Assembly (NCBI RefSeq): GCF_030272615.1
Contig: NC_081413.1
Span: 100,850,239-100,914,238, forward strand
Source: Cryptomeria japonica
Taxonomy: Eukaryota > Streptophyta > Pinopsida > Cupressales > Cupressaceae
DNA: 64,000 bases
Reading direction: 5' to 3'
The position numbers and the translations under genes are program-made. A model generated the notes under the pieces. The model searched no databases, was not told where the DNA came from, and was given only the letters and a program-made list of their open reading frames with translations. Below, piece by piece: positions 57,501 to 64,000 of this stretch (its first letter is position 1; the number at the start of each line of letters is the position of its first letter).

Positions 57501-59337
57501 CATGGTCCATTACAACACATATTCCAAGGGTACTACCTAAAGAACAAGATGCTTGAGTCCTTCCTTGATCTCTTATCATGCATTCATTATCTTCCAAAAA
57601 GTAAAAAAATAAGTAAAGAGAAATAATTCATCCAATGGTGAAAAACACCTCTTGTGGTGCCTTGAACAAGTACCATGATGAAATACTAACAAATAGGCAT
57701 CATGTGTAATCTATTTTCCTCTTGCACTGTACACTTGGGGGCAAGTTTCATTCATGCTATCTTATCCACCATATTTTCCATTATCCCTCATTTACCCTAT
57801 ATACATCAATATTCCCTTTTCCACCTTTGATCTTCATAAGGTTAAGGATCACCATAAGCATCATGCATCCTATTTTCTTTACCTTATCCACACCTTCAAT
57901 CCATATCCATTATCTTATCTATTTTTTACTTCTATCATCACCTCTTGACATGTCCATTCCTGTGGATCACATGTCATTCAGTGCACCATGTCATCACCTT
58001 ATATTTCCATATCTAGTCTCTAAGCTTAGATAAACATATTATCCCATTGCAAGATAGTCCAAAATCAAATCAACTTTGATTCCATAATAAGTTTCCTCCG
58101 TCCTTCACTTATCCATTTCCATCTCATCAGTTAATTTATCCACTCATAATGTTTTATGCCTTGCTAAGCACTAGGGGTAGATATATACATCCTACTTTAG
58201 AATCAATCCTAATGTATGTGTTATACCTCAATCAATGATGTAATCCAAAAAAATAAAAATTTAAAATTGAAACATAAAAAAACTTTTGGAATGAAAAAAA
58301 AATTCAAAATCCAAATAAATAAATAAAACACTTTTAAAATCCCAAAAATAAACTTTCAAAATCTAATAAAAATCCAAATTATTTTTCAAAAATCTAAAAT
58401 CCATAATAAACCATCTCTTGTTAAGATATTGACACTTTGAACAGACAAAATCAAAACGTTACACAAAACATCAAACTTAACAAATCATGAATCAATAGAC
58501 AAACTACCAAGGTAGCTTCCAACCTAATTGATCAATTTCCTAATCAACATTAACAATCTTTATTAACTATCATTTGGCTTATATGTGTTGTTACATCCTC
58601 GAAACCAGATCTATCATCTCATATGAGATGTTTCATTCCTAAAACTAGACATCATCCTTTGATCTACCATTTGTCTTATATTGGTTGTTGCATTATAAAA
58701 ACCATATCTATCATCTTATGTGAGATGCTTCATTCTTGAAACCAGACACCATCATTATCATACTATCAAGAACACCTTCAACAAGAAGATCTACATGGTT
58801 GTTGACTTGTTTGGTGTAGTGAGTCTTATATTTTATTTGATTTATCTTGTATCATGTTCCTATGGTCCTCGAGGATATCCATACATGATTAGAGAAGCGA
58901 GGATGGATCATGATTTTTATTAGTTATTTGCATTGTGTTTGTTTATGCAAAGAGATAGCATCACCGCCTTGGTCTTTCCATACCTTGGTGCAAATATATC
59001 CATTTCCAAAATAGTAAGCTCAATGACGATATAACACTATAAAAAGAACAAGTATTCATCACCATCATCCTCTCTATCTCTTGTATCCACTCTCATCCAT
59101 AACTACTTCTGTGGCCATCAATTTACCATCTCCTTAACCTTATCCCTCATATTTCCTTTCGAGAGCACACATGTGTTCTCCTAACCCATATGTCCTCTCA
59201 AGGGGGCATCATCCTACTAACTCGTCATCCTTCCTCAACATTTCCATGACTAGGGCATCATGCTTCTAGTCCTTTGCCTTTTCCTACCCTTTATGTTTTA
59301 AACTTCTTAGAAATAATACAATAAACTTCATTGTCTC
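57501..59337 (+). other. RLG-8 3' spacer
   Basis: Includes the AATGGTGAAAAACAC motif (about 57637) shared with the post-pol region of RLG-1, A-rich DNA at 58240-58400 and a twofold repeat at 58571-58758. No antisense PMD gene corresponding to that of RLG-1 was found here. Confidence 0.5.
58571..58758. repeat. Two ~95-bp tandem units with a 16-bp palindrome
   Basis: CATTTGGCTTATAT...CTAGACATCATC (58571-58653) recurs as CATTTGTCTTATAT...CCAGACACCATC (58668-58753). Unit 1 has the perfect palindrome CATCTCATATGAGATG (58615-58630). Unit 2 keeps it with two changes. Confidence 0.7.
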
Positions 59338-59351
59338 AAAGAGGGGCAAAA
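59338..59351 (+). promoter_or_regulatory. RLG-8 polypurine tract
   Basis: AAAGAGGGGCAAAA followed by TGTAGACACCC, identical in the tract and first seven LTR bases to RLG-1 at 12648. Confidence 0.85.
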
Positions 59352-60333
59352 TGTAGACACCCAAAATTGTCGTAACCCAATTAAATAAATATTTATTATT
59401 TATTTCATTATTTTCCTATTATTCTACTATCAATTAAATAACTATTTTTAGTTGTTTATTTAATTCATTAGCTTTTTCTAGTATCAATTAAATAAATATT
59501 TTTATTTATATAATCAATTCATTAACCTCTTCTTTTCTAAATTAAATAAATAGTTATATTTATTCCCACCTCTTTCCTAAGTTAAATAATCTTTTTATTT
59601 ATTTAATCTATCCTTTGTTCCTCTATTAATTATAACTATTTTTATTTATTTAATTAATTCATTATCTTTTTTCTATTTAATCCTAGCCTTCCAACTTGTT
59701 CACATGGATCATGATAGTGTCAATTCCTCTTAACCACCTTTTCTCTTTCCTTATCTCCACATGACAACACGTTTATCTAAATTGGCTACGCCTCAATTTT
59801 AGCCCTTCATTTCAAATTAACCTCTTAATCTTATTCACTCTTGCCTACCACTTAATCTCATCTCTTTATCTTAACCTACCATTAAATCCTATTGAGTCTT
59901 TTTTAACTATGTGATCACGACCATTCATCTTTTAACCTCTTAATCTAAGCACTTGATTCTCTTTGAGATTTCTATAAAAGAGGGGTTTTCCTTCCATTTT
60001 GATCAAGTAAGCAATCATTGAGAGTACTTACACTTTGCCAAAACTATTCTAGAATCATACATCATCGCATCACCTTTGCATCATAGCTCACTTCATCATG
60101 TAACCACACTCCATTCCTTCATGACTTCTTGTGCATGTGCTACATAGTTGAGAGCAACCATCATCAATGCAAGATCTTGGAGGATAGGAGGACTATGGAG
60201 ACAAGCCGGTTACCATGTGTGTGAAGGTATACTTGTTTGTTTATGTTATTTACATGCATAGTAGTTTTCCATTGATTATTTGTAGAATTAGTTTGTAGAT
60301 TTAGGGTTAGTGGTTAGATCCTTAAGGTTTACA
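59352..60333 (+). repeat. RLG-8 3' LTR
   Basis: About 130 bases longer than the left LTR, because the TATCAATTAAATAA-type AT-rich repeat block near its start has extra units. TATAAAA at 59973-59979. It ends GGTTTACA at 60333. Confidence 0.75.
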
Positions 60334-60870
60334 AATATATTTAAATTTAGCATACACAAACACTAAATTAATTTTGAACCAATGAATCGATTCCTAACCT
60401 ATATTCTTATATCATTAATTTTCTATAAAATGATGAATTGATACTACAAATCATGAACAATCATAATCCCTCATCAATTTAAAAACTAAATACATCTATC
60501 TCTCAACATATAATTATCTAACTTAATATCTAATTAACATAAACTTCTTTAGAGGAGTAGTTTTCCTTTACACTTCTTATGAAAGACTCCATTTGTTAAG
60601 CTAACAAATGGTCAAGTTTCACAAGTCTTACCTAAACTTTAGGTTAGAGCATAGATTAGATTCCTATACCATAAGAGTACTCCAAATGGAGAGCCCTCAT
60701 GAAATAATTGTACAACAGCTTAAAAAAGAAAGAAAAAGAAAGAAAAGTGGGACCATTTGCTTAGTCACCCCCAAATCACATGTTCCCCTTCCCTCACAAT
60801 TCTCCATATTAAACTTAATTAAACAGACAAATATAATTTCCTCAGGTAAGTGCTAATTCACTGTGTTAGC
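60334..60870. other. AT-rich flank right of RLG-8
   Basis: No element or gene recognised. The 82-codon open stretch at 60608-60856 has no domain and is not supported as a gene. Confidence 0.5.
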
Positions 60871-60879
60871 AATCAACGG

Positions 60880-61330
60880 CTGACGGTCTATCATCCCACG
60901 TGGCATCTCGCCAATCGTTGGAACCACAGTACTATTTCCCGGCTGTAAAGCAGAGTGCCACGTCACCGACGGAACTAAGAGGTGTTGTTATTCCAGTTAG
61001 CCCTGCAAAGAGCTTTCTTGTGGGATAGCTTTGAGGAGGTGACCTCCGCCTGAGATATTCTTTTTCACAGTTTGCAGCTGAGTCCTCCTCAATCTGTGTG
61101 ATAATAACCCATTTCATTCTCTGCCTTTGTAATTTGCACAGTCTAAGCGTTCAATCGGCACGAAATTTGGCCAATTCTGTGAATAAATCGGCACTTTGTA
61201 AGCCCAAATCGACCCATTTGTTAAAACCCTCATTTTTGTTGTCAATTTCGATTGGGAGCCCTTTTATTAGGATCTCACAAGGAATCGATGATCTGACCTC
61301 TGGTATAGATCCGTAAAATGATTTGGGTCA
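60880..61330. promoter_or_regulatory. Promoter/5'-leader-like region with G-box and ABRE/DRE-like sites
   Basis: A region of clearly higher GC and no transposon signature contains CCACGTGG (G-box, 60896-60903), CCAATCGTTGG (60911-60921, a CCAAT box in an inverted repeat) and GCCACGTCACCGAC (60957-60970), which joins an ACGT core to ACCGAC, the DRE/CRT core. CTCTGGTATAG at about 61299 and TTCTGGTATAG at about 61397 are possible splice donors for + strand leader exons. No TATA box or convincing coding exon could be assigned, so the direction of any gene is uncertain (+ preferred, since intron-like DNA follows). Confidence 0.4.
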
Positions 61331-61990
61331 CAAAAAAAGCCCTTGTTGAAGCAGCTACCGCCGCCAACGTTTGAGATCAATTTCAGTATTCAAACCTTCT
61401 GGTATAGATGTTTTGTTTGATAAATAACCTGCCCATTACAGAAAAAAAAAAGACCCTTTCAATTGTTATTGATTATGAATTTTGTATGTATCAGGGCTTT
61501 TATATTAAGATGGTCTTTGGTCTGGAATTTTCTTTCTTTTATGACTTCTTTGTATGGGAGGCATTATCTAATTATAAATTTTGTGTTGAGCTCAAATCTT
61601 GTTCACCAGAGTAATCTTTGGATTTGGGGAAAAAATTAAAAGGATGCACTATGCATTTTCTAGTTAATATTGAGCTTTAAGTTTGTGTCTACCATGGCAA
61701 TGTTTAGATTTGAAAAATAATGGATTAAAAGATGCACTTTGAACTGGGATTGTATTGTAAGTCCAACAGCTGATTTATGATCAAATTCGATGTTGGGGTT
61801 ATCATTTTACATATTGTTTTGAGGATTTTTGGTCATAGGAGAAATCAAATTAACTGTCTGGACTCTGGCTATGTGATAAAGAGTTGCTTTGGGAAGTATG
61901 TTAGGTAGGTTGGATTTATTAATAGTGAACCAGCTGATTGGGGAATGAATGAAGTAGTTAATTAACTTGCATTCGGATCTTGGATTCGTT
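61331..61990. other. AT-rich, T-rich intron-like DNA
   Basis: Long T-rich tracts, no domain or transposon signature. It would fit a long first intron of the putative gene to the left, but no exon was found to the right. Confidence 0.35.
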
Positions 61991-62019
61991 AAAACCCAAC
62001 TTCTCTTCCACATTATTTT

Positions 62020-63425
62020 GGGGATCAATTTCATGTGGGAAACACCCTACCAGGTTTTGAACCTAGCTCATCTTTGCGATAAGTGCTCCATCCTAGTTCA
62101 AGCTCACAATCCTAACAGGCTATATTTAGGTTTAAAAGTTCATCTGAACTGACAGATTCCCACAATGTTTTATTTAATGGCGCACAATGTCTATAGACTT
62201 ATGTTGATATAATTGGATACACCATCTAGCCTTAAGTAAGATTTTCAATTTCTCATTTATTCAATGAAGGATTCTTACTTACCTTGTCTTCTCATTTATG
62301 TAGCGAAGAATTCTTACGTAAGGTTGGATTGCCCTACTGTTTTTCTAATCTGGGGTCTCATTGTGATAAGCACCCCTCTTTCTGCTATCCCACAACCCAG
62401 CAGATTACATTTAGGTTTGAAAGCTTACCTGAACTGGGCAATTCCACAATTTAAAATTAACTCGCATACCGTCTCCATACAATCTATTTTGATATCATTG
62501 ATTTGTCATTTGTCCATAAGAAAGATTTCTTAATTCATCATATATGTAGTGATGAATTCTTACCTACTTGTATGGGCAAAGCACCCTACCGTGATTTGAA
62601 ATATGGTTGTTAGAATTCAATCACTTTGCATGTCCATAGAATTTATATTGGTACAGTTGAATATATAATGTGGTCATAAGAAGGATTTTCAGTTTATCAT
62701 ATATTTGGATTTGGATTCTTACCTACTCCTATGTGTGTAGCGACTTACAGTATTTTGAAAAAATGCCATCACTGCTATAGGTGTTTTCACCTTACGGCTA
62801 GACCATAACATGACAACTTAGGTTTGATTGTCTTCCCGAACCACATGAATATGACAATGTAGAATTTGTTCTCATTTATGACCACAGAATCTAGGTTGTT
62901 AATATGGTTGAAATTGTTATGTGCCCATGACAAACCTTTTCAATTTCTCATATATTTCGTGATGATATCATACTTATTTTATGATGGAGAGTGCCCTACC
63001 GTGCTTTCAGCATTGTTTGGCATTGTGATAAGTGATTGTTCAAATGAACTGGATAATTCTGATGTAGAATTTGAGGTCATACTTTCTCCACAAAATCCAA
63101 GTTGCTATATTTGAAAATGTGATGCAGCCATAAGAAAGATATTTGTTTTACCATATACTTAGTGATCAATTCTTAGTTCTTACCTACTTTAATGTGGATG
63201 ATCGGCCTACCATTCTCTTAACTTAGGTCATCCTTTTAATTAAGCATAACAGACTAGATTGAGGTTTTGCTTGTTCACCTTAACTAACTGATTCCTACCA
63301 TGTTTAATCCATTGTCTTACTATGTCCACAAGTCTAAGTTGTTGTAATTGGATATGTTATGTAGCCAGAAAACAGATTTTCAATTCATCATACAGTTAGT
63401 GATGGATTCTTACATTCTATTTGTG
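62020..63425. repeat. Six diverged tandem units of ~160-270 bp
   Basis: Each unit ends in CATAAGAAAGATTTTC, then TTCATCATATATTTAGTGA and TGAATTCTTACCTAC (ends at about 62285, 62567, 62726, 62980, 63187 and 63415), and begins with a GCACCCTACCGT block. Units 1 and 2 also share TTTAGGTTTGAAAGCTTA plus CCTGAACTG. Similarity is moderate, so the array is old. Confidence 0.6.
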
Positions 63426-64000
63426 TCAACTATTTAGAATTCTGCCTAGATTGATCCATGCCAGTACTGCTTTGAACGCCAGTTATGGGTTGTATGCCAA
63501 AAGATGAATATATGGAACATAAGCACAGGGCTTGTAATTTGAATGCGTTTTGAGAGATGTTTCATTATCATATCTGTGAATTGTCACCTTTTTATGCTAA
63601 AAATTATTGGACCTTCTATATAATTATGGTTTGGCTTTATTCATCTTATCTGCATTGCAAACCTGATTTTAACTTTTACAAACTACTCTTTGATGTTTTG
63701 CCTTTCACTAATCATAGATTAGTATTTGCCTGTGATGTAATTTTGATAAGAACTTAAAATGAAGTTAACTCCACGTAACATCTGTAACTAGGATTGTGTC
63801 TATGGTAAGAGCAATATCTTGTACTGTGTGTAACTTCCTATATGCATATAAATCCATCCGTCCTATAAGAGACTTCAATTAATATACAATTGGAATGACT
63901 TCATTGGATGGTAATTACAATCCATAATGACCCGAGCAAACATTCCCTAGAAAAGCAAGCAATTGTCATTGACTTCATATTATTGCGATATGTATGGGAA
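63426..64000. other. Unassigned AT-rich DNA to window end
   Basis: No ORF with a recognisable product, no repeat and no element end seen. Confidence 0.4.

Larger units (their letters stand above)
46325..60333 (+). mobile_element. RLG-8: pol-less Tat-related LTR element with a giant ORF
   Basis: LTRs at 46325-47176 and 59352-60333 share long blocks (CCTCTTAATCTTATTCACTC, GTGTGTGAAGGTATACTTGT) and end in GTTTACA opposite the TRTAGAC start. The PPT AAAGAGGGGCAAAA equals that of RLG-1. Inside are a 3.6-kb leader, one long ORF, a relic zinc knuckle and G-patch, and a 1.8-kb 3' spacer. No protease, RT, RNase H or integrase was found. I saw no clear PBS and the flanks (GCCAC left, AATAT right) do not match, so ends or TSD are altered. 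Non-autonomous. Confidence 0.75.

Noticed and set aside
57288-58033. Small ORFs on both strands in RLG-8
   Set aside because: They are Pro/Ser/His/Leu-rich low complexity readings of C/T-rich DNA around the gag relic.
60608-60856. + strand ORF of 82 codons
   Set aside because: No recognisable domain, AT-rich codon use like flanking DNA, ends just before the regulatory cluster.
60932-61117. - strand ORF of 61 codons
   Set aside because: No domain, no TATA or splice context; it overlaps the G-box/DRE cluster. It could be an exon but nothing supports it.

Overview
The window reads as nuclear DNA of a seed plant with a very large, retrotransposon-packed genome. A gymnosperm (conifer-type) genome is the most likely source, from the mix of Tat and Athila-like Ty3/gypsy elements, Ty1/copia elements with strongly diverged LTRs, RNase H-bearing LINEs and almost no host genes; the species cannot be named from sequence alone. 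No rRNA, tRNA, CRISPR or bacterial-type gene was seen. About 60 of the 64 kb can be assigned to transposable elements, most resolved to their termini by target-site duplications (TSDs), primer-binding sites (PBS) and polypurine tracts (PPT).

Layout. (1) 1-~14121, + strand: RLG-1, a Tat-lineage gypsy element entering from the left edge (gag, protease, G-patch, RT, two RNase H domains, integrase, 3' LTR). Its pol is split by a solo copia-type LTR (6248-6593, TSD CAATA). Between pol and the 3' LTR lies an antisense, apparently spliced plant-mobile-domain (PMD) gene (12226 to 9087) with its own TATA box. (2) ~14122-16357, - strand: RLX-2, a truncated LTR element with a coiled-coil/zinc-knuckle gag. 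(3) 17124-25169, + strand: LINE-1, a full-length non-LTR element bounded by a 14-bp TSD (ORF1, endonuclease-RT-RNase H ORF2, and an unrecognised third ORF). (4) 26094-46051, + strand: RLC-3, an old copia element (TSD GATTT) that hosts a nest: a 344-bp TRIM (26284-26627, TSD GTTAC), a 5'-truncated LINE (27193-28948, 14-bp TSD) and a 13.9-kb Athila-like gypsy RLG-6 on the - strand (29339-43285, TSD ACCAT), itself carrying RLC-7, a 3.0-kb pol-less copia derivative (32258-35252, TSD TTATC). (5) 46325-60333, + strand: RLG-8, a pol-less Tat relative with degraded LTRs, a leader holding four near-identical hairpins, a ~1,070-codon ORF of unknown function and a relic gag/G-patch region. (6) 60334-64000: the only stretch that may belong to a host gene, with a G-box/ABRE/DRE-like cluster near 60.9 kb followed by AT-rich, intron-like DNA containing six diverged tandem repeats.

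How it fits together. LTR divergence falls with nesting depth: RLC-3 very diverged, TRIM about 16%, RLG-6 about 4%, RLC-7 under 2% (counts by eye). RLG-1 and RLG-8 share PPT, LTR start and post-pol motif, so a RLG-1-like element could have supplied pol functions to RLG-8 in trans. Inactivating stops are overwhelmingly of the TAG/TGA/TAA type expected from C-to-T change in CAG, CGA and CAA codons, as in heavily methylated transposons. The three most unusual items are the spliced antisense PMD gene in RLG-1, the giant ORF of RLG-8, and the four 35-nt hairpins in the RLG-8 leader.
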